Origin: Streptomyces sp. E2N166
GTDB taxonomy: Bacteria; Actinomycetota; Actinomycetes; Streptomycetales; Streptomycetaceae
Assembly: GCF_003671715.1 (NCBI RefSeq)
Contig: NZ_RAIF01000032.1
Span: forward strand, 1,018,560-1,060,929
Reading direction: 5' to 3'
Length of the DNA stretch: 42,370 nucleotides
This document shows, piece after piece, positions 29,848 to 38,757 of this stretch. Every line of letters starts with the position of its first letter. Position 1 is the first letter of the stretch. Under the pieces are notes generated by a model that ran no database searches, was not told the DNA's origin, and worked only from the letters and a program-made list of their open reading frames with translations. Made by a program: the position numbers and the translations under genes.

Positions 29848-31005
29848 TCAGCCCGGCGGCAGCTCGACGCGCACCTGCCAGTCCCCGGCACCGTCGGGCC
29901 CCGTGTGGACCCGCCCGCCCAGCAGCGCGGCCCGCTCGCGTATCCCGCGCAGCCCGCTGCCGCGTCCGGGCGCGACTGTCCCGTCCGGCAGCGGATTGCG
30001 CACCTCCAGGGTGAGCGCGCCGTTCGCCACCTCGACGCGGACCCGCGCGGGCACCGCCCCCGCGTGCCGCAGCACATTGGTCAGCGCCTCCTGGAGGATG
30101 CGGTAGCCCTCGCGGGAGACCGGGCCCGGCAGGGTCTCCAGCGGGCCCGTGACGTCGGCGTCGACCTTGGCCCCCGACGCGCGGGCGGGCTCCAGGAGAC
30201 GGGCGGCGTCCGCGAGGGTCGGTCTGGCGCTCACGGGTTTCTCCGCCTCCCGCAGGACGCCGAGCACCCGCTCCAGGTCCTCCAGGGCCGTTCTGCCGGT
30301 CTCCTCGATCGCGGTCAGGGCCCGGTCGGTGAACTCGGCGCTGTTCGCCGCGCGGGCGGCGCCGGCCTGCACGACGGCGACGGTCAGCGCGTGGCCGATG
30401 GAGTCGTGCAGCTCGCGGGCGATGCGGTTGCGCTCCAGGAGTTGTTCGGTGCGTTCCTCCAGGGTCGCCAGGCGCTCGGCGGCCGAAGGCCCGAGCAGCC
30501 GCCTCGCGACGACGGTGGCCAGTTCACCGAGGCCGACCACCACCCCGTAGAGCACGATGAGCGGGATCGGCACCAGGAGGGCGTAGGCCCAGTGCGGTTC
30601 CGTACCCGTCACGGCCCGCATGTCCTCGGGCACATGGCCGACGGCGCAGGAGGCGGCGGTGTACGAGAGGATCGGCAGCCAGACCGTGGCGACCACGACG
30701 ACCGCGCCGAGCGCCAGGCGTACCTCCAGCCACAGCACGGTCCGCAACCGGTCCCGCCAGGTCGTGGCAGGCCGTGCGGAGAACCCGGGCTCGGGCGCTC
30801 CAGGCGTCAGCAGGAACCGTGCCTGAACCCCCTCGCCCAACCGCACGGCCGGTATCAGACCGATCGGCACCACGGCGAGCACCGGCACCCAGTGCACCCC
30901 GGGTTGGACGAACATCCACAGGCTGTAGGCCGCCATCGGCGTCCACAGGTGCAGCAGGCGTGTGTACGTCGTCCCACGGAGCAGCGGGCGCAGAAACCGT
31001 GCCAT
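29848..31005 (-). CDS. Sensor histidine kinase, HisKA_3 type
   Basis: The 385-residue kinase has about four N-terminal transmembrane segments, then R-I-A-R-E-L-H-D-S-I-G-H with the phosphoacceptor histidine, and a C-terminal ATPase with G-S-G-L-R-G-I-R-E-R. It forms a pair with the response regulator immediately downstream. The extracytoplasmic loops are short, consistent with sensing membrane or cell-envelope stress or a peptide/antibiotic, as seen in kinases beside ABC exporters. Confidence 0.92.
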   Translation of the reverse strand: MARFLRPLLRGTTYTRLLHLWTPMAAYSLWMFVQPGVHWVPVLAVVPIGLIPAVRLGEGVQARFLLTPGAPEPGFSARPATTWRDRLRTVLWLEVRLALGAVVVVATVWLPILSYTAASCAVGHVPEDMRAVTGTEPHWAYALLVPIPLIVLYGVVVGLGELATVVARRLLGPSAAERLATLEERTEQLLERNRIARELHDSIGHALTVAVVQAGAARAANSAEFTDRALTAIEETGRTALEDLERVLGVLREAEKPVSARPTLADAARLLEPARASGAKVDADVTGPLETLPGPVSREGYRILQEALTNVLRHAGAVPARVRVEVANGALTLEVRNPLPDGTVAPGRGSGLRGIRERAALLGGRVHTGPDGAGDWQVRVELPPG

Positions 31006-31112
31006 CGCTTCATCCTGCCAGTGCTCACCGACAGCGAACTCCCCCGCACGGGGGAGGCGCGGCCCGCCGGCGGGGGAGGACCCGGCCCGTCACGACGGGC
31101 GAGGCTGTTGCC
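31006..31112. promoter_or_regulatory. Divergent promoter region with palindrome, kinase / ABC transporter
   Basis: CTCCCCC (31039-31045) and GGGGGAG (31050-31056) form a 7-bp inverted repeat with a 4-base centre. It is a candidate response-regulator site for both divergent operons; another GGGGGAGG lies at 31072. Confidence 0.5.
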
Positions 31113-32033
31113 ATGACCAGCATCGAAGTCCAGAACCTCACCAAGGAACACGGGACCCGACGAGCTGTCGACGACCTCACCTTCACCGTGCACCCCGGCC
31201 GGGTGACCGGATTCCTCGGCCCGAACGGTGCCGGGAAGTCCACCACCATGCGGCTCGTCCTGGGCCTCGACCGGCCGACGTCCGGGGCGGCGACCGTCGG
31301 TGGCCGTCCCTACGCCGCCCTCCACGAGCCGCTGCGGCACGTCGGCGCGCTGCTCGACGCGAGCGCCGCCCACGGCTCGCGCACCGGCCGGGATCACTTG
31401 CGTGTCCTGGCGGCGAGCAACCGGCTGACCGCGCGCCGGGTCGACGAGGTGCTGGAGGAGACCGGGATCGCGTCGGCGGCGCGCCACCGTGTGAAGACGT
31501 ACTCCCTGGGCATGCGACAGCGGCTGGGCATCGCCGCCGCGCTGCTGGGCGATCCCGAGGTGGTGATGCTGGACGAGCCCTCCAACGGGCTGGACCCCGA
31601 GGGCATCATCTGGATCCGCGGACTGCTGCGCCGGCTCGCGGCCGAGGGGCGCACGGTCCTGGTCTCCAGCCACCTGATGAACGAGACCGCGTCCTTCGCC
31701 GACCACCTGATCGTCCTCGGCTGCGGCCGGCTGCTCGCCGACACGCCGATGCGGGAGTTCATCGACGCTCGCGTGCAGCCGTGTGTCCGCATCCGTACGT
31801 CGGACACCACCGCGCTGAAGGCCGCTCTCGCCCGGCACGGCCACGACGCCGTGGAGCACGACGACGGCTGCTGGACCGTGCGGCACGCGCGCGTGGACGC
31901 CGTCGGGCGCCTCCTGTCAGGCGCGGGCGTACCGATCCTCGAACTCTCCTCGGACCAGGGAACTTTGGAACAGGCCTACCTCGACCTGACGGCCACCGAA
32001 ACCGAGTTCGCCGCGCGGCCCCAGGAGGCCTGA
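31113..32033 (+). CDS. ABC transporter ATP-binding protein
   Basis: The 306-residue protein has Walker A G-P-N-G-A-G-K-S-T-T, signature Y-S-L-G-M-R-Q-R-L-G, Walker B V-V-M-L-D-E-P-S-N-G-L-D-P, and a switch histidine in S-S-H-L-M-N-E. This is the drug-export (CcmA/DrrA-like) class. It starts at ATG 31113 and is followed two bases after its stop by the permease. Divergence from the two-component pair suggests inducible export. Confidence 0.93.
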   Translation: MTSIEVQNLTKEHGTRRAVDDLTFTVHPGRVTGFLGPNGAGKSTTMRLVLGLDRPTSGAATVGGRPYAALHEPLRHVGALLDASAAHGSRTGRDHLRVLAASNRLTARRVDEVLEETGIASAARHRVKTYSLGMRQRLGIAAALLGDPEVVMLDEPSNGLDPEGIIWIRGLLRRLAAEGRTVLVSSHLMNETASFADHLIVLGCGRLLADTPMREFIDARVQPCVRIRTSDTTALKAALARHGHDAVEHDDGCWTVRHARVDAVGRLLSGAGVPILELSSDQGTLEQAYLDLTATETEFAARPQEA

Positions 32034-32035
32034 CC

Positions 32036-32761
32036 ATGAAGTTCACGCCCGTACTCCGCGCCGAGGCGTTGAAGGTGCTCACCCTGCGCTCGCTGTGCGG
32101 CACCCTGCTGGCCGTGTTCGCGGTCACCACGGCGTTCTCCGCGCTGGCCGGCTCCACCGACGGGACCGAACCGGACCTCGACCCGCTGTTCACGTCCCTG
32201 TCCGGCGTGATGCCCGGACAGATCGCCGCGATCGCCTTCGGTGCCATGGCCGTGTCGTCCGAGTACCACGGGGCCGGGATCCGGCTCTCCCTGGCCGCCG
32301 TTCCCCAGCGCGGACGGTGGTTCGCGGCCAAGCTGACGGTCATAGCCGCACCGGTCCTCGCCGTGGGGCTGGTCACCGCCCTCGCCGCCCTGCTCGCGGC
32401 GCGAGCGGGACTCGGCTCGTCGGCCGACGGCCTCACCGGTGGCGAGCAGGTCCGTGGTGTGCTGGGCTGCGGCCTCTACTTCATGCTGATCGCCCTGTTC
32501 GCAGCCGGTCTCACCGCCCTGTTCCGCAGCGGCGTGGCCACCCTGTCCACTCTGATCCCGTTCATCCTCATCGTGTCCTTCGTGATCGGGGATGCGGCGG
32601 GCAGTGCCGCCGACTTCCTGCCGGACAAGGCCGGGCAGATCGCCCTGCACCAGACGCACGACGGGAATCTCGGGCCCTGGACGGGCCTCGCGGTGACCGC
32701 GCTGTGGGCGGCGGCGGCCCTCCTCGCCGGCGCCTGGCGGCTCCACCGCCGGGACGCCTGA
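32036..32761 (+). CDS. ABC transporter permease
   Basis: The 241-residue protein has about six hydrophobic helices and no soluble domain. It begins M-K-F-T-P-V-L-R-A-E-A-L-K-V and ends with basic residues after the last helix. It matches ABC-2-type permeases that pair with the preceding ATPase. Starting at ATG 32036, just past the ATPase stop, it shares that operon. Confidence 0.9.
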   Translation: MKFTPVLRAEALKVLTLRSLCGTLLAVFAVTTAFSALAGSTDGTEPDLDPLFTSLSGVMPGQIAAIAFGAMAVSSEYHGAGIRLSLAAVPQRGRWFAAKLTVIAAPVLAVGLVTALAALLAARAGLGSSADGLTGGEQVRGVLGCGLYFMLIALFAAGLTALFRSGVATLSTLIPFILIVSFVIGDAAGSAADFLPDKAGQIALHQTHDGNLGPWTGLAVTALWAAAALLAGAWRLHRRDA

Positions 32762-32788
32762 CGCCGTCCGATGCTGACGCCCCGCCAA

Positions 32789-32811
32789 TTGTCAGTGGCG
32801 GCCGGTTTACT
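32789..32811 (+). promoter_or_regulatory. RecA-NDp/PafBC-type DNA-damage promoter motif
   Basis: TTGTCAGTGGC at 32789-32799 is an exact match to the -35 half of the LexA-independent actinobacterial damage promoter TTGTCAGTGGC-N6-TAGggT. Six bases later TTTACT (32806-32811) occupies the -10 position, a weaker match. Transcription would begin about at 32818-32819, the ATG of the next gene, implying a leaderless message. Confidence 0.6.
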
Positions 32812-32818
32812 GGACCGC

Positions 32819-33259
32819 ATGGACATCGCGCGGCACATCGCCCTCATCGACGAGCTGTGCTTCCGGCCCTTCCCGGCGGAGCACGGACCGCCGACCGGGG
32901 GCGCCGGGGGGCCGGGCCACTTCGTGGCGGTGCTGGAGAGCAGCCACGGCCTGCGCGGCGGCGACCAGGGGGAGCGGGCGGTGACGGTGGGGCAGTACGA
33001 GAAATACCGCGACGGACTCTACGAGCGCCTGGCCACGCGCTGGGGGGAGACGGATCCCTGGAACCTGCAGACGGTCCTGCTGCGGACCGACGAGGAGGAG
33101 ATACCGGAGCCGTGGGCCGGACTCAGCGCCCGCGCGGGCGCGGCGTACCTGTGGGAGGCGGCGGGCACCGGCCGCTGGGTCGCGGTGGCCGTCGCAGACC
33201 GGGACGAGACGGACGAGGTGCGGCTGCTGGCCGTCGTCACGGAGCAGGTGCCACCGTGA
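32819..33259 (+). CDS. Uncharacterised small protein, probably leaderless and damage-inducible
   Basis: The 146-residue protein begins M-D-I-A-R-H-I-A-L-I-D-E-L-C-F. I choose ATG 32819 because the damage-promoter motif ends seven bases before it; an upstream ATG at 32771 would place that promoter inside the gene and add a TTA codon. The protein is acidic, without membrane segments, and contains W-N-L-Q-T-V-L-L-R-T-D-E-E-E and a strand-rich C-terminal half. I do not recognise a family. The converging neighbour is a mismatch-specific uracil glycosylase, consistent with a DNA-repair link. Confidence 0.6.
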   Translation: MDIARHIALIDELCFRPFPAEHGPPTGGAGGPGHFVAVLESSHGLRGGDQGERAVTVGQYEKYRDGLYERLATRWGETDPWNLQTVLLRTDEEEIPEPWAGLSARAGAAYLWEAAGTGRWVAVAVADRDETDEVRLLAVVTEQVPP

Positions 33260-33278
33260 CGGCTCCCCATGCCCACAC

Positions 33279-33836
33279 CTACGCCTCTGTCTCCGCCTCC
33301 GCCGCGACCCGCAGCCGCGCGAACTCCTCCGCCATCGTCTGCGCCGTCCAGTGCGCGTTGAGCCCGCTGGGGTTGGGCAGCACCCACACCCGCGTGTTCC
33401 CGATCGTCCGCTCCTGCGGACCCACCTGCGCCTTCCGGTCGTCGAACGCCGCGCGGTACGCGGTGACACCGACCACGGCCAGCCAACGGGGCCGCAGCCG
33501 CGCCACCTTCAGCGCCAGCAGCCGGCCGCCCTCCCGGTACTCCTCGGCGGTCAGCTCGTCCGCCCGCGCGCTGGCCCGCGCGACGACGTTCGTGATCCCG
33601 AGCCCGTACGAGGGCAGCTCACCCTGTTCCGACGGCTTCAGCAGCCGCGGCGTGAAGCCGGACAGATGCAGCACCGGCCAGAAGCGGTTGCCGGGGCGGG
33701 CGAAATGGTGGCCCGTCACCGCCGTCGTAAGACCCGGGTTGATCCCGCAGAACAGCACGTGGAGACCGTCCGCGACCACGTCCGGTACGAGACGGTCGCG
33801 GGCGGCCTCCAGCTCGGCCCTGGTGAAGCGCGTCAG
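33279..33836 (-). CDS. mug: Mismatch-specific uracil-DNA glycosylase (Mug/TDG-like)
   Basis: About 185 residues; motif I is L-F-C-G-I-N-P-G-L and motif II is N-P-S-G-L-N-A-H, the active-site segments of the MUG family. F-A-R-P-G-N-R-F-W-P follows the first. No ATG/GTG start fits the full domain: the frame meets the purB stop, and a CTG at 33834-33836 overlapping that TGA gives the expected N-terminus (L-T-R-F-T-R-A-E). A GTG at 33777-33779 would give 166 residues and lose the leader. It is translationally coupled to purB. Confidence 0.85.
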   Translation of the reverse strand: MTRFTRAELEAARDRLVPDVVADGLHVLFCGINPGLTTAVTGHHFARPGNRFWPVLHLSGFTPRLLKPSEQGELPSYGLGITNVVARASARADELTAEEYREGGRLLALKVARLRPRWLAVVGVTAYRAAFDDRKAQVGPQERTIGNTRVWVLPNPSGLNAHWTAQTMAEEFARLRVAAEAETEA

Positions 33837-35275
33837 AGGATGGCTCCCGGGGTGTAGCCCGCGGCCGCCGGGTGCTGCTTGACGATCTCCTCGATCCGGC
33901 CGACGAGCACGCCGACCTGGTCGGCCGCGGCGCCCGTGAAGGACAGCTTGTCGGCCATCAGCGCGTTCAGCCCGGCCCGGTCCAGCGGGATGCGCTCGTC
34001 GGCGGCCAGCTTGTCGAGCAGCTCGTTGCGCTCGGCGCCCTGCTCGCGCATCGCCAGAGCGGAGGCCACGGCGTTCTCCTTGATCGCCTCGTGCGCGACC
34101 TCGCGGCCGACACCGGCCCGCACCGCGCCCATGAGGACCTTGGTGGTGGCGAGGAACGGCAGGTAGCGGTCCAGCTCCCGGGCCACGACGGCCGGGAAGG
34201 CTCCGAACTCGTCGAGCACGGTCAGGAAGGTCTCCAGCAGCCCGTCGAGGGCGAAGAACGCGTCGGGGAGGGCCACGCGGCGCACCACCGAGCAGGAGAC
34301 GTCGCCCTCGTTCCACTGGTCGCCCGCCAGCTCGCCGGTCATCGACGCGTAGCCGCGCAGGATCACCATCAGGCCGTTGACACGCTCGCAGGAGCGGGTG
34401 TTCATCTTGTGCGGCATCGCCGAGGAGCCGACCTGGCCGGGCTTGAAGCCCTCGGTGACCAGCTCGTGCCCCGCCATCAGCCGGATCGTCTTCGCCAGCG
34501 AGGAGGGCGCCGCCGCGAGCTGCACCAGCGCGGTGACGACCTCGTAGTCCAGCGAGCGCGGGTAGACCTGGCCGACCGAGGTGAACGCCTGCGAGAAGCC
34601 CAGGTGTACCGCGATCCGCTGCTCCAGCTCCGCGAGCTTGCCCGCGTCCCCGCCGAGCAGGTCCAGCATGTCCTGGGCGGTGCCGACCGGGCCCTTGATG
34701 CCGCGCAGCGGGTAGCGGCCGAGCAGCTCCTCCACCCGGCCGTGGGCGACGAGCAGCTCGTCGGCGGCGGTGGCGAAGCGCTTGCCCAGCGTCGTGGCCT
34801 GAGCGGCGACGTTGTGGGAGCGGCCGGCCATGACCAGCTCGGCGTACTCGCCCGCCAGCTTGCCGAGGCGGGCCAGGACGGCCACCGAGCGGTCGCGGAT
34901 CAGTTCGAGCGACAGCCGGACCTGGAGCTGCTCGACGTTCTCCGTCAGGTCGCGGGAGGTCATGCCCTTGTGTACGTGCTCGTGCCCGGCGAGGTCGTTG
35001 AACTCCTCGATCCGCGCCTTCACGTCGTGCCGCGTGACCTTCTCGCGCTCGGCGATCGAGGCCAGGTCCACCTGGTCGAGGACGCGCTCGTAGTCGGCGA
35101 TCGCGGCGTCGGGCACCTCGATGCCCAGGTCCTTCTGGGCCCGCAGCACGGCGAGCCAGAGCTGCCGCTCGAGCTTCACCTTCTGCTCGGGCGACCAGAG
35201 CGTGGCGAGCTCGGCGGAGGCGTAGCGTCCGGCGAGGACGTTCGGGATGCGGGGCTTGGCGGGAGCGGAAGTCAC
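33833..35275 (-). CDS. purB: Adenylosuccinate lyase
   Basis: The 480-residue protein carries the fumarase/aspartase superfamily signature G-S-S-A-M-P-H-K-M-N-T-R and an early T-S-R-D-L-T-E-N. It acts in de novo purine synthesis on SAICAR and adenylosuccinate. The start is GTG (complement at 35273-35275); no strong ribosome site precedes it. It is a housekeeping gene and anchors the region as conserved chromosome. Confidence 0.97.
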   Translation of the reverse strand: MTSAPAKPRIPNVLAGRYASAELATLWSPEQKVKLERQLWLAVLRAQKDLGIEVPDAAIADYERVLDQVDLASIAEREKVTRHDVKARIEEFNDLAGHEHVHKGMTSRDLTENVEQLQVRLSLELIRDRSVAVLARLGKLAGEYAELVMAGRSHNVAAQATTLGKRFATAADELLVAHGRVEELLGRYPLRGIKGPVGTAQDMLDLLGGDAGKLAELEQRIAVHLGFSQAFTSVGQVYPRSLDYEVVTALVQLAAAPSSLAKTIRLMAGHELVTEGFKPGQVGSSAMPHKMNTRSCERVNGLMVILRGYASMTGELAGDQWNEGDVSCSVVRRVALPDAFFALDGLLETFLTVLDEFGAFPAVVARELDRYLPFLATTKVLMGAVRAGVGREVAHEAIKENAVASALAMREQGAERNELLDKLAADERIPLDRAGLNALMADKLSFTGAAADQVGVLVGRIEEIVKQHPAAAGYTPGAIL

Positions 35276-35320
35276 GTGAACGGATTCTACTGGCGATTCC
35301 TGCAGGCCAGCCCCACGGGG

Positions 35321-35344
35321 CCCTTCGTCGGAACCTACGAAGGG
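35321..35344 (-). terminator. Hairpin after the SGNH hydrolase gene
   Basis: CCCTTCGT (35321-35328) and ACGAAGGG (35337-35344) form an 8-bp stem with an 8-base loop, 16 bases past the SGNH hydrolase stop and before purB, both read on the minus strand. Confidence 0.7.
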
Positions 35345-35360
35345 CGTGCGGTCCCGGGGA

Positions 35361-36143
35361 TCACGGCGCCAGGTCCTCGTACGGCAGCAGTTCCGGACGC
35401 TTGGGCGGCAGGCCGTCCCCGGACGACCGGCCCGTCAGCCTGCGCCCTATCCAGGGCAGCAGGTACTGCCGGGCGAACCGGACGTCCGCGGTCCGGCGCA
35501 TGATCCAACCCGGCGGCGGCGTCGCCGGGATCGGCGCGTGCCACTCGGGATCCTCGGGTTCGTAGCCGAGTGACTGCCACACGGCCTCCGCGACCCGGCG
35601 ATGTCCCTCGGCGGTCAGGTGCAGCCGGTCCACGTCCCACAGGCGCGGGTCGGCCAGCGAGTCCGCCCCGTACAGGTCGACGACCACGGCACCGTACTCC
35701 TTGGACAGGTCGTCGATGATGGCGAACAGCGCCTCCATACGCGGCCGGAACCGCTCCAGCACCGGACCCTGACGGCCCGGACTGCGCATCAGCACCAGCT
35801 GCTCGCAGTTCGGCGCGAGCCGCTCCACGGCCTGCGTCAGCAGGTCCCGCACCCGGGCCATGTCGCACTTGGGCCGCAGTGTGTCGTTGAGCCCGCCGAC
35901 CAGCGTGATCACGTCGGCTCCCATGGCCGCCGCCACGTCGACCTGCTCGTCGACGATCTGCCCGATCAGCTTCCCGCGCACCGCCAGGTTCGCGTACCGG
36001 AAACCGGGGGACCGGGCGGCCATCCGAGCGGCGAGGAGGTCGGCCCAGCCCCGGTAGGAGCCGTCGGGCAGCAGGTCCGACATGCCCTCGGTGAAGGAGT
36101 CACCGACAGTGACGAGGCTGGCGTGAGTGGGATTCGTCTGCAT
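35361..36143 (-). CDS. SGNH/GDSL-family hydrolase
   Basis: The 260-residue protein has block I V-G-D-S16-F-T-E-G, block III G-G-L-N-D, and block V D-R-L-H-L with the catalytic Asp/His. It is a cytoplasmic esterase or lipase-like hydrolase: there is no signal peptide. ATG complement at 36143. The C-terminal 60 residues, Pro/Arg-rich, extend beyond the catalytic domain. Confidence 0.9.
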   Translation of the reverse strand: MQTNPTHASLVTVGDSFTEGMSDLLPDGSYRGWADLLAARMAARSPGFRYANLAVRGKLIGQIVDEQVDVAAAMGADVITLVGGLNDTLRPKCDMARVRDLLTQAVERLAPNCEQLVLMRSPGRQGPVLERFRPRMEALFAIIDDLSKEYGAVVVDLYGADSLADPRLWDVDRLHLTAEGHRRVAEAVWQSLGYEPEDPEWHAPIPATPPPGWIMRRTADVRFARQYLLPWIGRRLTGRSSGDGLPPKRPELLPYEDLAP

Positions 36144-36221
36144 GGCGACAGAAATGGTAGCGCCTGCACATACCCGTCGGTCGGTCGCCCTCCGCCGGGC
36201 CTGGGAGACTCCTGGGGAGGT

Positions 36222-37271
36222 TCACGTCCGCTGCCCGAACAGCTCCCGCAGCACGTCCTCCATGGTCACCAGACCCGCAAGCCGCCCGTCGGAGCCGATC
36301 ACGGCCGCCAGATGAGTACGGCTGCGGCGCATCGCGGTGAGCACGTCGTCCAGCGGGGTCCGCTCCCGGACCCGCGCGATGGACCGCATGTCCCGCAGCC
36401 GGAACGGCAGGTCCCGCGGCGAGGCGTCCAGAGCGTCCTTCACATGCAGGTAGCCGACGATCCGCCGCCCGTCGTCCACCACCGGGAAACGTGAGAACCC
36501 GGACTCCGCCGACAGCCGTTCCAACTGCTCCGGAGTGATGCCGACGCGCGCGTGGACGACGCGTTCCAGCGGCAGCACCACGTCCCGCACCGGCCGCCGG
36601 CCCAGCTCCAGTGCGTCGTGCAGCCGCTCCTGGGCCCGGTCGTCGATCAGCCCGGCCTCACTGGCGTCCTTGACGATCTCGGCCAGCTCAGCGTCCGTGA
36701 AGGTCGCCGAGACCTCGTCCTTCGTCTCGACCCTGAGCAGCTTGAGGAGCGCGTTCGCGAAGGCGTTGACCGTGAAGATCACCGGGCGCAGCGCCCGGGA
36801 CAGCGCCACCAGCGGCGGTCCGAGCAGCAGCGCACTGCGCACCGGCTCGGCCAGCGCGATGTTCTTCGGCACCATCTCGCCGAGCAGCATGTGCAGATAC
36901 GTCGCCAGCGCGAGGGCGATCGCGAAGGACACCGCGTGCCCCGCGCCGGACGGCATGCCCACCGCGTGGAACACCGGCTCCAACAGGTGCGCGATCGCCG
37001 GCTCCGCGACCACACCGAGGAAAAGCGTGCACAGCGTGATGCCCAGCTGTGCCGCCGCCATCAGCGCCGACACGTGCTCCAGACCCCACAGCACGCTCTT
37101 CGCACGCCGGTCGCCCTCCACCCCCGTCGTCCCCGCTGTTCCTGCTGCCGCCGCCTCGACGTGCTGCTCCACCTGACTGCGGCGCACGGAGATCAGCGCG
37201 AACTCGGCGCCCACGAAGAACGCGTTGACGACGAGCGTCGCCAGACCGATCAGCAGCTGTACGGCGGTCAC
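36222..37271 (-). CDS. DUF21/CBS-domain membrane protein (hemolysin C / CorC-like), short paralogue
   Basis: The 349-residue protein has a DUF21 transmembrane domain (about residues 1-190) with L-G-E-M-V-P-K-N-I-A, then two CBS motifs around G-F-S-R-F-P-V-V and V-T-M-E-D-V-L. Unlike the next gene it lacks the CorC_HlyC C-terminal domain. The GTG start at 37271 overlaps the upstream paralogue's stop (GTGA). Such proteins are linked to magnesium/cobalt efflux or homeostasis. Confidence 0.9.
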   Translation of the reverse strand: MTAVQLLIGLATLVVNAFFVGAEFALISVRRSQVEQHVEAAAAGTAGTTGVEGDRRAKSVLWGLEHVSALMAAAQLGITLCTLFLGVVAEPAIAHLLEPVFHAVGMPSGAGHAVSFAIALALATYLHMLLGEMVPKNIALAEPVRSALLLGPPLVALSRALRPVIFTVNAFANALLKLLRVETKDEVSATFTDAELAEIVKDASEAGLIDDRAQERLHDALELGRRPVRDVVLPLERVVHARVGITPEQLERLSAESGFSRFPVVDDGRRIVGYLHVKDALDASPRDLPFRLRDMRSIARVRERTPLDDVLTAMRRSRTHLAAVIGSDGRLAGLVTMEDVLRELFGQRT

Positions 37272-38614
37272 CGGCCGGCCTCCCCTTCGCCCTCGGTGGC
37301 GCGCGCGTCGTCGAGCGGCGCGTGCAGCAGTACCCGGGCCGCCCTGCGACCCGTGGCGTCCACGACGTCCAGCCGCCAGCCGGCGACCTCCAGGGTGTCG
37401 CCGACGGCGGGGATGTGCCCAAGACCGGCCGCGACCAGCCCGGCGACCGTCTCGTACGGCCCCTCGGGCACCCTGAGCCCCAGGCGTGACAGCCGGTCCA
37501 CGCGGGCCGCGCCGTCGGCCCAGTACAGGGCGTGCCCCTGCTCGTCGGTGCCGGCCGTGTCCAGCTCGGGCGTCTCGTGCGGATCGTGCTCGTCCCGCAC
37601 CTCGCCGACGACCTCCTCGACGATGTCCTCCAACGTGGCCACGCCCGCCGTCCCGCCGTACTCGTCGATCACGACGGCCATCGTGCGTCGCCCGGAGAGC
37701 CGGTCCAGCAGCCGGTCGACGGTCAGTGACTCCGGGACGAGCAGCGGCTCGCGCATCAGTTCGGCGACCGGCATGCCGGCCCGCCGCTCGGCGGGCACCG
37801 CGAGGACGTCCTTGACGTGCGCGGTGCCCACCACGGCGTCGAGGGTGTCCCGGTAGACGGGGAACCGGGACAACCCGGTCGCCCGCGTCGCGTTCGCCAC
37901 GTCCTCGCACGTCGCCCGGGCGTCGAGGGCGACGACCTGCACGCGCGGCGTCATCACGTTCTGTGCCGTCAGGTCGGCCAGGTTCAGGGTCCGTACGAAC
38001 AACTCGGCGGTGTCGGCCTCCAGCGCGCCCTCCTTGGCCGAGTGCCGGGCGAGCGCCGCCAGCTCCTGCGGCCCGCGCGCGGAGGCCAGCTCCTCGGCGG
38101 GCTCCATACCGATGGCGCGCACGATGCGGTTGGCCGTGTTGTTCAGGTGGGTGATGAAGGGCCGGAAGGCGGCGCTGAACCAGCGCTGCGGGCCGCCCAC
38201 CCGTTTGGCGACGGCCAGCGGTGAGGAGATCGCCCAGTTCTTCGGCACCAGCTCGCCGACGATCATCAGGAAGACCGTCGACAGGGCCGTGCCCAGCACC
38301 AGCGCCAGCGAGGAGGCCGCCGAGCGCGACACCCCCACGCTCTCCAGCGGGCCCGAGATGAGCGCCGCGACCGAGGGCTCGGCGAGCATGCCGACCACCA
38401 GGTTGGTGACCGTGATGCCGAGCTGCGCCCCGGAGAGCTGGAAGGTCAGGTTCCGTACGGCCTTCAGGGCGCTTGTCGCGCCCCGTTCACCGCGCGCCGC
38501 CGCTCGCTCCAGTTCGCCGCGCTCGACGGTGGTCAGCGAGAACTCGGCCGCGACGAAGGCGCCGCACACGAGCGAGAGCGCGATCGCCACCAGCAGCAGG
38601 AGCACTTCGGTCAT
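37268..38614 (-). CDS. DUF21/CBS/CorC_HlyC-domain membrane protein
   Basis: The 448-residue protein has an N-terminal DUF21 membrane domain with G-E-L-V-P-K-N-W-A, a CBS pair (G-L-S-R-F-P-V-Y ... V-V-I-D-E-Y-G-G-T-A-G), and a C-terminal CorC_HlyC transporter-associated domain. ATG complement at 38614. It is coupled to the shorter paralogue, and the two probably act together in divalent-cation transport. Confidence 0.93.
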   Translation of the reverse strand: MTEVLLLLVAIALSLVCGAFVAAEFSLTTVERGELERAAARGERGATSALKAVRNLTFQLSGAQLGITVTNLVVGMLAEPSVAALISGPLESVGVSRSAASSLALVLGTALSTVFLMIVGELVPKNWAISSPLAVAKRVGGPQRWFSAAFRPFITHLNNTANRIVRAIGMEPAEELASARGPQELAALARHSAKEGALEADTAELFVRTLNLADLTAQNVMTPRVQVVALDARATCEDVANATRATGLSRFPVYRDTLDAVVGTAHVKDVLAVPAERRAGMPVAELMREPLLVPESLTVDRLLDRLSGRRTMAVVIDEYGGTAGVATLEDIVEEVVGEVRDEHDPHETPELDTAGTDEQGHALYWADGAARVDRLSRLGLRVPEGPYETVAGLVAAGLGHIPAVGDTLEVAGWRLDVVDATGRRAARVLLHAPLDDARATEGEGEAGR

Positions 38615-38757
38615 CGGGTCACCTCGGAGCCATGATCAGCCAGGACGTGGAGGATCGCGCGATGTCGTGCGCCGGGGGAGGCCCCAGGTGTGGCGCCAGG
38701 GTGGGCGCCCGGAGAATCGCCGATGCGGACTCGCTCATGCGCCGGTGCTCACACCTT

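Noticed and set aside
32771..32818. Upstream ATG at 32771 as start of the unknown small gene
   Set aside because: It would put a TTGTCAGTGGC promoter element and a TTA codon inside the coding region and has no ribosome site.
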